Shown here: positions 16,439 to 25,314 of the stretch, piece by piece | Numbering within the stretch: the stretch's first letter is position 1 | Layout: every line of letters starts with the position of its first letter | Assembly (NCBI GenBank): GCA_021838945.1 | Contig: JAKCCH010000023.1 | Coordinates: 1 to 36,037, forward strand | Reading direction: 5' to 3' | Length of the DNA stretch: 36,037 bases | From: Actinomycetes bacterium | Lineage (GTDB): Bacteria; Actinomycetota; Acidimicrobiia; Acidimicrobiales; Bog-793 | Position numbers and translations under genes: made by a program | Notes under the pieces: model-generated | The model's database searches: none | Seen by the model: only the letters and a program-made list of their open reading frames with translations | Told to the model about the DNA's origin: nothing

Positions 16439-17180
16439 ACCGGCCGGTGCCGCCGTGGCCGAGCGCCCCCGCGCGCGTGGAGCGGCCGTCAAGTCCGAGG
16501 CGGTCGCCGGCTTCGACGATGTGACCTACGAGGAGAAGCGCAAGCTCTTCGAGGAGGTGAGGAGCGATCTTCGCTTCCCCGACTATCTCTACGGCTGCTA
16601 CGAGTGCGGTATCTGCGTGGCCGTCTGCCCGTCGGCGCGCTTCTACGACTTCAGCCCGCGGCGGATCGCCCAGGCGGCCGCCCGGCAGGACGTCGAGCTG
16701 ATCTACCAGCAGATGCAGGAGGACATCTGGGAGTGCTCCCAGTGCTTCTCCTGCTTGCGCTGTCCACGGGGAAACAACCCGGGCGGGATCGTCACGATCA
16801 TGCGCGAGGTGGCCGTCAATCATGGCCTGGCGTCGGCCAAGGAGGCCCTCGAGGGCTACTCGCGCATCATCTACAAGATCATGTCGACGGGAACCCAGGT
16901 CTCCCCCGACATGCTGCAGCCCGACGCCTTCCCTGACTGGGGGCCCGAGGTGGCCGACGTCTCGAACCAGCTCGCCCTGTGGCGGCGGGCGCTCCCCCCC
17001 GAGACCCTTCACACGACGTCGACAGGGTGGGACGTGTCCGACCGGACGCTCATCGAGCTGTACCTGATCTGGCTCGAGACCGGAGCGCTCGACATGATCA
17101 GGGACGTCGACGAGGGTCTCCACATGATCCTCGAGGAGGTCATGGAAGAGCGCCTCGAGGAAGAGGGGATCGAGCGGTGA
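16419..17180 (+). CDS. sHdrC1, heterodisulfide reductase-like Fe-S subunit C
   Basis: A 253-residue protein with two [4Fe-4S] motifs: CYECGICVAVCP (CX2CX2CX3CP) and CSQCFSCLRCP. The second has CX2CX2CX2CP, one residue short of the usual spacing. An acidic helical C-terminus follows. HdrC subunits relay electrons between HdrB and HdrA. The start may be ATG 16419 or GTG 16455; the first 20 or so residues are low-complexity and not decisive. It precedes sHdrB1 with a 58-bp gap, in the sHdr order C1-B1-A. Confidence 0.88.
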   Translation: MRSSPSEPAGAAVAERPRARGAAVKSEAVAGFDDVTYEEKRKLFEEVRSDLRFPDYLYGCYECGICVAVCPSARFYDFSPRRIAQAAARQDVELIYQQMQEDIWECSQCFSCLRCPRGNNPGGIVTIMREVAVNHGLASAKEALEGYSRIIYKIMSTGTQVSPDMLQPDAFPDWGPEVADVSNQLALWRRALPPETLHTTSTGWDVSDRTLIELYLIWLETGALDMIRDVDEGLHMILEEVMEERLEEEGIER

Positions 17181-17238
17181 CCTCGCCCTCCCGCCCCGCC
17201 CGTAGGAAACGAACCCACCGACAGCCAAGGGAGGACCG

Positions 17239-18432
17239 ATGCCGATCCCTGTCGAGGTGATGCTGAAGAAGAAGGAGCGCTTCGAGCGGGATCCCGACAC
17301 GATCCCCGCCGACTTCCACGACGAGCTCTTCCGCCTCGAGGCGGAGGGGGAGCTGATCGTCCAGAGGATCCCCGACGGCCAACCCGTCGTGGAGGTGCCG
17401 ACGAAGTACGGCCGCCCCAAGCGCGTGCCGAAGGGCCACCTCTGGCACCACAAGTCCTGTGGGCAGTGCGGGCACATCCCCGGGTACTCGACGTCGATCT
17501 TCTGGGTGATGCGCAAGCTCGGCTACGACTACGAGGACCCGCGCGACCAGACGTCCTGCACGGCGTGGAACTACTACGCGAGCGCGACCTCCAACGAGGC
17601 GGCACAGGCCGCCGTGGCGCTTCGCAACTTCGCGACCGCCTATGAGAGCGGCTACTTCCCCCTCATCCACTGCGGCACCTCCTACGGCCATTACAAAGAG
17701 GTCCGCTCCGAGCTGCTGCGCCACCCCGAGCTGCGGGCGCAGGTACGACGGGTCATGGACAAGCTGGGCAAGCCCATGGTGCTGCCCGAGGAGATCGTCC
17801 ACTACTCGGAATGGTTCTACGCCCTGCGCCACGAGATCGCCGCCCGTCAGGTGCGCGACTTCTCGGGCATCGCGGTGACGGTCCATCCGGCCTGCCACTA
17901 CTACAAGCTCGTCGAAGGGGACGCGATCTACGACCCGGACGTCTACGGCGGCCAGCGCACGGCCGTCGTCACCGCCCTCGCCGAGGCGCTCGGCGCCGAG
18001 GTGCGCACCTACTCGACATGGTTCGACTGCTGCGGTTTCGGCTTCCGGCACATCCTCGTCCAACGCGACTTCACCCGTTCGTTCGCCACCATCCGCAAGA
18101 TCGAGGTGATGAAGGAGGAGGCCGATCCCGACGTCGTGCTCACCCACGACACCGGATGTGTGACCACCCTCGACAAGAGCCAGTTCGCCGCTCAGGCGCA
18201 CGGCCGCAACGTCGGGGTCGCCGTGATGTCGGAGGCCCAGTTCGCCGCCCTCGCCATGGGCGCGCACCCTTACAAGGTCTGCCAGCTCCACTGGCACTCG
18301 GCCGACTACCGCCCGCTGCTCGAGAAGATGGGCATCGACTGGGAGAAGGCATGGGTCGAATTCGAGACCGACGTCGCGAAGCTCGAACGGGGCGAGAAGG
18401 AATTCCTCAGCTGGGAGGACGTGGACGGCTGA
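17239..18432 (+). CDS. sHdrB1, heterodisulfide reductase-like catalytic subunit B
   Basis: A 397-residue CCG-domain protein with a strong start (GGGAGGA before ATG). The N-terminal CCG domain is degenerate: C74, C77, C107 and C145 are present but the CC pair is 'SCTAW'. The C-terminal domain keeps C219, C264-C265 in 'DCCGFGF' and C307 in 'DTGC', enough for a noncubane-type [4Fe-4S] site. In sHdr this subunit is thought to take part in the oxidation of sulfur carried on lipoyl-LbpA. It sits between C1 and A as in known sHdr clusters. Confidence 0.9.
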   Translation: MPIPVEVMLKKKERFERDPDTIPADFHDELFRLEAEGELIVQRIPDGQPVVEVPTKYGRPKRVPKGHLWHHKSCGQCGHIPGYSTSIFWVMRKLGYDYEDPRDQTSCTAWNYYASATSNEAAQAAVALRNFATAYESGYFPLIHCGTSYGHYKEVRSELLRHPELRAQVRRVMDKLGKPMVLPEEIVHYSEWFYALRHEIAARQVRDFSGIAVTVHPACHYYKLVEGDAIYDPDVYGGQRTAVVTALAEALGAEVRTYSTWFDCCGFGFRHILVQRDFTRSFATIRKIEVMKEEADPDVVLTHDTGCVTTLDKSQFAAQAHGRNVGVAVMSEAQFAALAMGAHPYKVCQLHWHSADYRPLLEKMGIDWEKAWVEFETDVAKLERGEKEFLSWEDVDG

Positions 18433-18496
18433 GCGGCCCCGGGCGCGTCCATGCCGGGGTGCACCCGGCCGAACGACACCTCACAGGAGAGGCGAC

Positions 18497-19570
18497 ATGA
18501 CGATTGCGAACCAAGCGGCGCCTGCAGTGGCGGTGGTCGGCGGAGGTCCCGCCGGGCTCGCCGCGGCGAGGACGGCAGCCGACCTCGGCAGCCCGGTTGT
18601 GCTGATCGAGCGGCTCGGCTTCCTCGGCGGCATGCCGATCATCGAGAACTACGCCGCCATCACCCCCCACCTCGAACCGGCCGAGGTGGCGATGGGCAGG
18701 ATGATCACAGCGGTGGAGAGCCACCCTCTCGTCGAGGTCGTCCTCGACACCGAGGTGACGTCGTGTGAGGGCGAAGCCGGCGCCTTCACTCTCACCCTGG
18801 AGGGCGGGGCGGGTGGAAGCCGGAAGATCTCGGCCGGAGCCGTGGTGGTCGCCACGGGCTTCCAGCACTTCGACCCAGGCCGCGAGACCCAGATGTACGG
18901 CTACTACGAGTTCCCGGACGTCATCGCGCTTCAGGACCTCGAGGCGATGCTGAAGGATCATCACGTCGTCCGACCCTCGAACGGCGAGTCGCCGGCCCGA
19001 GTCTGCTTCGTCCAGTGCGTGGGGAGCCGGGACCGCCAGATCGGCAACGAGTACTGCTCCAAGGTGTGCTGCGGCATCGCTTCGAAAGAGGCGATGGAGG
19101 TCCGCCAGATGCTCCCTGACTGCGAGGTCTTCATCTTCTACATCGACATGCGGATGTACGGCTACTGGGAGAACCAGATCTACTGGCCGGCGCAGGAGCA
19201 GTACCACGTGCAGTACGTAAAGGGCGTCATCAGCGAGGTCCTGCCGAAGGGAGACCGCCTCCTCGTCCGTGGAGAGGACACGACCATGGGCCGCCCGATG
19301 GAGGTGCTGATGGACCTCGTCGTGCTCTCGGTCGGGATGGAGCCGTCGCCCGGGACCCGGAAGATGGCATCCGTGCTCGGCATCGAGCAGAACAAGTACG
19401 GCTTCGTCGAGGCGGTGCAACCCCCCCTCGACACGGTGAGCACGAGCCGGGTCGGCGTCTTCGCCGCCGGGGCGGCGCTCGGGCCGGCCGACCTCGAGGA
19501 CAGCGTGTCGACCGGAGCGGCTGCCGCCTCACGTGCCGTCGCGCTGCTGCGGAGCCCGGTCGGGGCGTGA
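18497..19570 (+). CDS. sHdrA, FAD-dependent subunit
   Basis: A 357-residue flavoprotein with an N-terminal dinucleotide fold (GGGPAG, 15-20), a second NAD(P)/FAD-like 'VVVATGF' segment and a cysteine-rich Fe-S motif (C170, C174, C187, C191, C192 in 'VCFVQCVGSRD...YCSKVCCG'). It has the short length of sHdrA and lacks the ferredoxin insertions and C-terminal ferredoxin domains of methanogen HdrA. It is the electron-distributing core of the complex. AGGAG precedes the ATG, and its stop overlaps the next start as GTGA. Confidence 0.92.
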   Translation: MTIANQAAPAVAVVGGGPAGLAAARTAADLGSPVVLIERLGFLGGMPIIENYAAITPHLEPAEVAMGRMITAVESHPLVEVVLDTEVTSCEGEAGAFTLTLEGGAGGSRKISAGAVVVATGFQHFDPGRETQMYGYYEFPDVIALQDLEAMLKDHHVVRPSNGESPARVCFVQCVGSRDRQIGNEYCSKVCCGIASKEAMEVRQMLPDCEVFIFYIDMRMYGYWENQIYWPAQEQYHVQYVKGVISEVLPKGDRLLVRGEDTTMGRPMEVLMDLVVLSVGMEPSPGTRKMASVLGIEQNKYGFVEAVQPPLDTVSTSRVGVFAAGAALGPADLEDSVSTGAAAASRAVALLRSPVGA

Positions 19571-20316
19571 GCCCTGCGGGGGCGCTCGTGCCCGGACCCG
19601 TCGTCGACGTCCTCACCGCCGGAGAGTTCCTCACCGAGGTGCTCGCCAGAGTGGAGCAGCCGACCCTCGACGAGATCTCCCGCGAGCTCGAGGCGAAGCA
19701 CCGGCTCTTCGCCCAGCTGCTGGGTGACGGCCGGGCCAGCGATCTCGACGAGGGCGGGCTAAGGCGCGTGCTCGGCGCCGTCTTCTCCACCCGGCGGCGG
19801 TCGGACGCGATCATGGCCGAGATCGGCGCCGGGCGGCTCCGGTCTGCCATCGCCGACCTCCTCGAGGGTGCCGACCCGGTTGCCGAGCGCTTCGAGCGAT
19901 TCGACGCGGTCCTCTCCCCCGTCGCCGACATGGCCTTCGACCTGCCCGGCGAGCTGCTGCACTTCACCTATCCGGATCGGTACTGGCTCTGGACCCGCTG
20001 GCTGTGGGACCCGCGGATCGAGACGGGTTCGCTGCGCCTCGTCACGAGCGACGAGCTCGACCTGAGCGCAGGGGGACGGGGCGACACCTACCTCCGCGTC
20101 GGTCAGGCCATGGCGCTCGTCCACGAGATGGGCCGGGCCGCCGGGTTCGTCACGGGCGAGGACCTTCTCGGCACGGACGTCTACCTCGCCTGCGTCTACG
20201 CCATCTACATGTACACGGTCCTTCGCATGCGGATGACCCAGGAGTTCAACCGCATCGTCCCGGAGCTGGCGGACCTCGTCCGGCGGCTGCTCGGGGTCCG
20301 CCACCTGGAGAGCTGA
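19567..20316 (+). CDS. sHdr-associated conserved hypothetical ('hyp')
   Basis: A 249-residue helical soluble protein with no cofactor motif. Features are 'FDLPGELLHFTYPDRYWLWTRWLWDPRIETGS' and a C-terminal helix rich in Met and aromatic residues ('YAIYMYTVLRMRMTQEF'). Its place between sHdrA and sHdrC2-B2 is the same as that of the hypothetical gene in known sHdr clusters, which suggests it is a structural part of the complex. The GTG start overlaps the sHdrA stop; the spacing to the next gene is 8 bp. Confidence 0.75.
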   Translation: MSPAGALVPGPVVDVLTAGEFLTEVLARVEQPTLDEISRELEAKHRLFAQLLGDGRASDLDEGGLRRVLGAVFSTRRRSDAIMAEIGAGRLRSAIADLLEGADPVAERFERFDAVLSPVADMAFDLPGELLHFTYPDRYWLWTRWLWDPRIETGSLRLVTSDELDLSAGGRGDTYLRVGQAMALVHEMGRAAGFVTGEDLLGTDVYLACVYAIYMYTVLRMRMTQEFNRIVPELADLVRRLLGVRHLES

Positions 20317-20324
20317 GGAGCGCC

Positions 20325-21629
20325 ATGCCCGTCGGAGGCCGAAAGCAGGCACCGGTCGTCATCGAGGAGGAGATGGCCGTCGTCGCCTCGACCATCTCGG
20401 GAAGGACCTCCGAGCTGCCCGCGATGTGGAACCGCATGCTCGAGCCGCGGGTGCTGCGCGACTACGGCTCGGGCGGTTTCGCCCGGCTCGCGGCGCTCCA
20501 GGGTGGTGAGTCCCTCGAGTGGTGCTACGGCTGCGGCAAGTGCGTGCCCGTCTGCCCAGTCGACCTCGTCGGCGAGTACGGACCGCGCAAGCTCCACCGC
20601 AAGGTGCAGTCCGGTGTCGACCTCCTCGCCGACGACGACCTGTGGCTGTGCACCACCTGCATGAACTGCCTGAGGGTGTGCCCGAAGCAGGTGGACATGA
20701 TCAAGGTCATGCCAGCCGCGCGAGGGGCGGCGGTGGGCGCAGGGGAAGTGCCGACCGAGCTGCAGGACGTCTTCGAGAAGACCTTCCGCTACGGCAACTG
20801 TCTCGGGGAGAACCCGCGCCGGCGCCACGCCTGGACCCGCGGTGCCGGCGTGCCCGTGCGGGTGCTCGCCGACCAGCCGGGCCCGGTCGACGTGCTCTTC
20901 TACGTGGAGGACTACTGGAGCTACCACCCTCGCGGCCAGCAGGCGGCTCAGGCTTTCGCCCGGGTCCTCACAGCCCTCGGGGTCGACTTCGCCATCCTCG
21001 GCGCCGAGGAGAAGACGGTCGGGGACTCCCAGCGTCTCGCCGGCGAGGCGGGTCTGTTCGAGGCGCTGATGGAGGACGTCGCCGCCACCCTCGGCCGGTA
21101 CGACTTCCGGCGGATCGTCACGCCCGACCCTCATGGCTTCAACGCCCTCGTCAAGGAGTACCCCAAGCACGGCCACCGGTACGACGTGCTGCACTACACC
21201 CAGCTGCTCGCACCGCTCGTCGAGCAGATGCCCTTTGCCGCCAGCCTCGAGCGCACCGTCACCTTCCACGACCCGTGCTACCTCGGTCGCCACAACGGGG
21301 AGTACGACGCCCCTCGGACCCTCCTCGAGGCGATCCCGGGCATCCGTCTCGTGGAGATGGGGCGCTGCCGCGAGAACGGCTACTGCTGTGGCGGTGGCGG
21401 TGGCGGCATGTGGCTCGACGGCTTCACCTCCAACCACACGGCCGAGCGGCTCTCGGAACGCCGGGTGCGGGAGGCGGCCGAGACCGGAGCCGACATCCTC
21501 GCGGTCTGCTGCCCGTACGAGGTCTCGCGTTTCGAGGACGCCGCAAAGTCGACCGGCAACGACCACCTCCAGGTGCGCGACATCGTCGAGCTGCTCGACG
21601 AGGCCATGCGGGGGCACGGTGAAGGCTGA
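20325..21629 (+). CDS. sHdrC2-B2 fusion protein
   Basis: A 434-residue protein that joins an HdrC-like ferredoxin part to an HdrB-like CCG part. Two canonical CX2CX2CX3CP clusters are at C67/C70/C73/C77 and C109/C112/C115/C119. One CCG domain is at C318 ('HDPCYLGRHN'), C354-C355 ('YCCGGGGGG') and C395-C396. The N-terminal half of the CCG region lacks cysteines, so only one noncubane site is expected. In many sHdr clusters C2 and B2 are separate genes. ATG 20325 is preceded by GAGGAG. Confidence 0.88.
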   Translation: MPVGGRKQAPVVIEEEMAVVASTISGRTSELPAMWNRMLEPRVLRDYGSGGFARLAALQGGESLEWCYGCGKCVPVCPVDLVGEYGPRKLHRKVQSGVDLLADDDLWLCTTCMNCLRVCPKQVDMIKVMPAARGAAVGAGEVPTELQDVFEKTFRYGNCLGENPRRRHAWTRGAGVPVRVLADQPGPVDVLFYVEDYWSYHPRGQQAAQAFARVLTALGVDFAILGAEEKTVGDSQRLAGEAGLFEALMEDVAATLGRYDFRRIVTPDPHGFNALVKEYPKHGHRYDVLHYTQLLAPLVEQMPFAASLERTVTFHDPCYLGRHNGEYDAPRTLLEAIPGIRLVEMGRCRENGYCCGGGGGGMWLDGFTSNHTAERLSERRVREAAETGADILAVCCPYEVSRFEDAAKSTGNDHLQVRDIVELLDEAMRGHGEG

Positions 21630-22695
21630 GCAGGACGCCCGCCTCCGGGTGCTCCGCTTCGGGCGCGTGTCGCCCCTTCGCTCCCAGACGCTCTGGCACG
21701 CGATCGCCGAGGGGGTCTCGAACGGGGCCCCGGCGACCCTCTCGTTCATGCGCCCGGACTCCCCCTACGTCTCGGTCGGCTACCACCACGATCTCGGGCA
21801 GGTAGATCTCGACGCCTGCGAGCGGGCCGGTCTGCCGGTCTATCGCCGGATGGTCGGCGGCGGAGCGGTCTACCTCGACGAGGGACAGTTGTTCTTCCAG
21901 ATCACCGTGGCCGCCACCGATCTGCCGCCGGCGAGACACGACGCGTTGAGCCGCCTGCTCACCCCGGCACTGGCCGCATTCGACGCCGCCGGCCTGCCCG
22001 CGCACCTGGACCGCAGCGGCGAGATCCTCGTCGGCGACCGCAAGGTGTGCGGGCACGGGGCGGGCCAGATCGGCAACGCCGTCGTCGTCGTCGGGAACTT
22101 GATCGAGTGCTTCCACCACGAGACCGCAGCAGGGCTGATGCGCACGCCGGGGCGTGCGACGGCCGCCGAGGCGCTCCGGCTGATGCGGCGCTACGTGGGT
22201 CCGGAGGAAGGGAGCTCGGTCGACCCGGTCGCCTTCGAGCACGCCGCCGTCCGCTCCTACGCCGAGGCACTCGGCCGGGAGCCGTCCGAGGGCAGGCTCA
22301 CCGGCGTCGAGCGCGAGGCGCTCGCCAGGTGGGACCGGCGGCTGGCGTCGCCAGAGTGGCAGGCGGGCCCCGCTCGCCGGCGGTCGAGCGCATGGCAGCT
22401 CAAGGTCCGCTCGGGCGTCTACGTGGTCGCAGCCGAGCACGCTGGTGCTCGCGTCGAGGCGAGCGTCGTCGACGGCCGCCTCGACGCCCTGCGGCTCGAG
22501 GATCCCGAGGCCTCCGGCGGCGCCTCGGCGGCCGTGCAGGCCCTGCGCGGTCGCCCGCTGGCGGAGGTGCCGGCCGTCCTCGCCGACCTCGGAGCTGCCG
22601 GCCGCCGGCTCACCGCCGCCTTCGCGGCCGCGAGCGGCGGCGAGGTGGCCGTGACGAGCCGCGCTCGGGCGGCGACCAGCCAGGAGGCACGATGA
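21619..22695 (+). CDS. Lipoate-protein ligase 1 (sLpl-like)
   Basis: A 358-residue LplA-fold protein with the nucleotide/lipoate motif RRMVGGGAVY (76-85) and the lysine motif GDRKVCG (K142). A C-terminal LplB-like accessory domain begins near 'SAWQLKVRSGVYVV'. It would activate lipoate or octanoate and transfer it to the lysine of LbpA, encoded by the next gene, which it overlaps by ATGA. It overlaps sHdrC2-B2 by 11 bp through a GTG start. It is one of two Lpl paralogues in the island. Confidence 0.85.
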   Translation: MKAEQDARLRVLRFGRVSPLRSQTLWHAIAEGVSNGAPATLSFMRPDSPYVSVGYHHDLGQVDLDACERAGLPVYRRMVGGGAVYLDEGQLFFQITVAATDLPPARHDALSRLLTPALAAFDAAGLPAHLDRSGEILVGDRKVCGHGAGQIGNAVVVVGNLIECFHHETAAGLMRTPGRATAAEALRLMRRYVGPEEGSSVDPVAFEHAAVRSYAEALGREPSEGRLTGVEREALARWDRRLASPEWQAGPARRRSSAWQLKVRSGVYVVAAEHAGARVEASVVDGRLDALRLEDPEASGGASAAVQALRGRPLAEVPAVLADLGAAGRRLTAAFAAASGGEVAVTSRARAATSQEAR

Positions 22696-23156
22696 GCACA
22701 GAGCACGGGCAGCAACTGGCCGACATCTCCGGTTACCGGGTGCGCCTGGACCTCGCCTACTTCCGGGAGGCCGATCTCTGGGTGGAGACCCTGGCCGGGG
22801 GGCGGGCGCGCGTGGGACTCGATCCACTCGGTGCCGAGACGAGCGGTACTTTGGCCCAGCTGGCCCTCGTCGCCGTCGGGACGGCCGTCACGAGGGGTCA
22901 GCCGCTCGGCTCGCTCGAGGCCGAGAAGTTCGTCGGCCCGCTCGTGACGCCGCTCAGCGGATCGGTCGTGGCGACGAACGAAGCCGTGGTCGCCCGCCCG
23001 TCGCTCGTCGAGCAGGACCCGTACGGCTCCTGGCTGGTCGAGATCGAGCTCGCCCGCGTGGAGGAGCTCGACGAGCTCGTGTCGGGTGAGACGGTCGCCG
23101 GATACTTCGCCGACCGTGTCGAGCGGTACCGGCGAGAGGGGGTGCTCGCCGAGTGA
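22692..23156 (+). CDS. Lipoate-binding protein LbpA-1
   Basis: A 154-residue GcvH-like protein. The lipoyl lysine is K79 in 'LEAEKFVGPLVTPLSG'. No glycine-cleavage genes are nearby and it sits among sHdr and lipoate-assembly genes, so it is read as LbpA, the sulfur-substrate carrier of sHdr, not GcvH. Its N-terminus differs from the other two LbpA-like proteins in the window and lacks their conserved cysteine near residue 7. Start and stop both overlap neighbours (ATGA, GTGA). Confidence 0.88.
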   Translation: MSTEHGQQLADISGYRVRLDLAYFREADLWVETLAGGRARVGLDPLGAETSGTLAQLALVAVGTAVTRGQPLGSLEAEKFVGPLVTPLSGSVVATNEAVVARPSLVEQDPYGSWLVEIELARVEELDELVSGETVAGYFADRVERYRREGVLAE

Positions 23157-24193
23157 CGAGCGTCTCGCCCTCAGGACCGGTCGAGGCGCTCGCCGTCCGG
23201 CGCGCCCACTTCCCAGATGTGATGGAGTTCTACGCCCCCGGTCTCAAGCGCTGGGAGACCGCCGAGTGGAGGCCGTCGAACCCGCGCCGTTTCCTTCCTG
23301 TCTCGGTGACGGGAAGCGCCTGCGCCCTGCAGTGCGACCACTGCCAGGCCAAGGTGCTCGAGGGGATGGTCTCGGTGCGTGCCGGGACGGACCTGTACGA
23401 CCTCGCACGCTCCCTCAAGCACAAGGGCAGCGACGGCCTTCTCGTCTCGGGTGGCTCGACCCGCTCGGGCGGGGTGCCGCTCCGCCGTCATCTCGTCCAT
23501 GTCCCCCGCATCCGCGACGAGCTCGGCATGAAGGTGATCGTCCACTCCGGGGTCGTCTCGCCCGCTCTCGCCCGCGACCTCGCGGCTGCCGGGGTGGACG
23601 GGGTCATGCTCGACATCATCGGGGCCGACGAGACGATCCGGGACGTCTACCACCTCGACCTGAGGGCGGCGGACTTCGAGACCTCCCTCGCGGTGCTGGC
23701 CGACGCCGGCCTGCGGATCATTCCCCACATCGTCCTCGGCCTGCACTACGGCCGCTTCCTCGGAGAGCAGGCGGCGCTCGAGATGGTACGACGCCATCCC
23801 GTCTCCACCCTCATCCTCGTGGTGCTCGTCCCGCTCGTCGGCACGCCGATGGCCCATCTGCCTCCGCCTCCGGTCGGCGAGGTCGTCTCGTTCTTCGAGA
23901 CCGCCCGCCTCGCCATGCCGGGCACGAAGGTGAACCTCGGCTGCGCCCGCCCCATGGGGGCGATGAAGGCCGAGCTCGACACGGCCGCCGTCGACCTCGG
24001 GCTGAACGGGATCGCCTACCCCGCCGAGGGAACGATCGCATACGCCCGCTCGCGCGGGCTCGAGCCCCGCTTGTACGAGTGGTGCTGCTCGTTGACCTGG
24101 GCGGGCGACGAGGGTGCTGACTACGCCGAGGTCAGGCTCGGCGAGGGCGCCACGGACCGGGGCATCCCGGTGGCGGGTGTGACAGGGCGATGA
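23153..24193 (+). CDS. Radical SAM lipoate synthase-like protein 1
   Basis: A 346-residue radical SAM protein with CALQCDHC (C57, C61, C64; CX3CX2C) binding the SAM [4Fe-4S] cluster. Extra cysteines (C273 in 'LGCARP' and CC near the C-terminus) could hold a second cluster. With the other radical SAM gene it fits the LipS1/LipS2 pair, which inserts two sulfurs into octanoyl-protein in place of LipA. I cannot tell which of LipS1 and LipS2 it is. It lies between LbpA-1 and ligase 2, with overlaps on both sides. Confidence 0.78.
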   Translation: MTSVSPSGPVEALAVRRAHFPDVMEFYAPGLKRWETAEWRPSNPRRFLPVSVTGSACALQCDHCQAKVLEGMVSVRAGTDLYDLARSLKHKGSDGLLVSGGSTRSGGVPLRRHLVHVPRIRDELGMKVIVHSGVVSPALARDLAAAGVDGVMLDIIGADETIRDVYHLDLRAADFETSLAVLADAGLRIIPHIVLGLHYGRFLGEQAALEMVRRHPVSTLILVVLVPLVGTPMAHLPPPPVGEVVSFFETARLAMPGTKVNLGCARPMGAMKAELDTAAVDLGLNGIAYPAEGTIAYARSRGLEPRLYEWCCSLTWAGDEGADYAEVRLGEGATDRGIPVAGVTGR

Positions 24194-25314
24194 GCCTCCC
24201 CTGGCGACTCCTCGCCGATGACGGTGCCGGCGCCGGAGAGGGCCTCGCCCTCGACGAGGCGCTGATGGCCGGCTACGCCAGAGGCGCTCCGCCGCGGCCA
24301 CCGACCCTCCGGCTGTACACCTACGCCGACCATGCCGCCCTCGTCGGCCGGTACCAGCATCTCGACGCCGAGGTCGACCGCGAAGCGTGCCGCTCGCTCG
24401 GAGTGCAGGTGAACAGGCGCCCGACAGGAGGGGGCGCCATCATCATGGGGCGGGCCCAGCTCGGGGTTGCCGTCGTGACCCGGGCGCCGGCGGCGGAGCG
24501 CCCCCGCGAGCTCCTCGAGCGCTTCTCGGGGGGGATCATCGCCGGCCTGGCACGTCTCGGGCTCACCGTCGGGTTCAGGGGCAAGAACGACCTCGAGGTC
24601 GACGGACGCAAGATCGCCGGCCTCGGCCTCTACCTCGACGGCTCGGGCGCCCTGTTGTTCCACGCGAGCGTCCTCGCCGACCTCGACATCCGGCGGATGC
24701 TCGCCGTGCTGAAGGTGCCGGCCGCCAAGCTCGGAGACAAGGCGGTCGGCCTCGTCGCCGAGCGCGTGACGACGGTCACCCGCGAGACCCGGCACGACGT
24801 CGACGGCCCGGGCCTGCGCCGGGTGATCACCGACGGATTCGCCGAGGCGGTCGGGATCGAGCTCACACCAGATGTGCCCGACGAGATCGAGCGACGCCAC
24901 GCCCGCCACCTGGCCGCCTCCAAGTACGGCACCGACGGGTGGCTCGCCCAGCGGAGCCCACAGCCCGACGCCACCGCGACCGCGGTCTTGAAGACGCCTG
25001 CCGGACTCGTCCGCCTGTATCTCAGCATGCAGGGCGACACGATCAAGAGTGTCCTGTTCACCGGCGACCTGAACGACCTGCCCGCCCCCCTCGTCCGCCT
25101 CGAAGCCGCCCTCACCTGGAAGCGGCTCGAGGAGAGCACCCTCGCCCCGCTCGTGGAGGCGGCCCTCGAGGGCGGTCCGGGCGCAGACGGCATCGAACCC
25201 GACGTCCTCGTCGCTGCCCTCCTCGAGGCGGGCAGCCGTGCCACCGGCCGGGACCTGGCCGCGCCGAACCGCCTCGGGTCCTGCTACTTCCCGGAGGTCG
25301 CCACCCCGCGATGA
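24190..25314 (+). CDS. Lipoate-protein ligase 2, sLpl(AB)-like
   Basis: A 374-residue LplA-fold protein with NRRPTGGGAII (75-85), K141 in 'VDGRKIAGLG', and a C-terminal LplB-like domain ('LYLSMQGDTIKSVLFTGDL'). The domain set is that of sLpl(AB) in sHdr oxidisers. It differs clearly from ligase 1 (different active-site context around the lysine). It lies between the two radical SAM genes and overlaps both by ATGA. Confidence 0.87.
   Translation: MSLPWRLLADDGAGAGEGLALDEALMAGYARGAPPRPPTLRLYTYADHAALVGRYQHLDAEVDREACRSLGVQVNRRPTGGGAIIMGRAQLGVAVVTRAPAAERPRELLERFSGGIIAGLARLGLTVGFRGKNDLEVDGRKIAGLGLYLDGSGALLFHASVLADLDIRRMLAVLKVPAAKLGDKAVGLVAERVTTVTRETRHDVDGPGLRRVITDGFAEAVGIELTPDVPDEIERRHARHLAASKYGTDGWLAQRSPQPDATATAVLKTPAGLVRLYLSMQGDTIKSVLFTGDLNDLPAPLVRLEAALTWKRLEESTLAPLVEAALEGGPGADGIEPDVLVAALLEAGSRATGRDLAAPNRLGSCYFPEVATPR

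Noticed and set aside
18497-19570. Methanogen-type HdrA linked to electron bifurcation with Mvh or FdhAB
   Set aside because: The protein is short, lacks the ferredoxin domains of that type, and no hydrogenase or formate dehydrogenase genes are present.
20205-21749. Minus-strand frame of 514 residues opposite sHdrC2-B2
   Set aside because: The plus strand has Fe-S and CCG motifs, a ribosome site and operon overlaps; the minus translation has none.
22692-23156. Reading LbpA-1 (and LbpA-2/3) as GcvH of the glycine cleavage system
   Set aside because: No gcvT or gcvP is present, and all three lie among sHdr, lipoate ligase and Etf genes.
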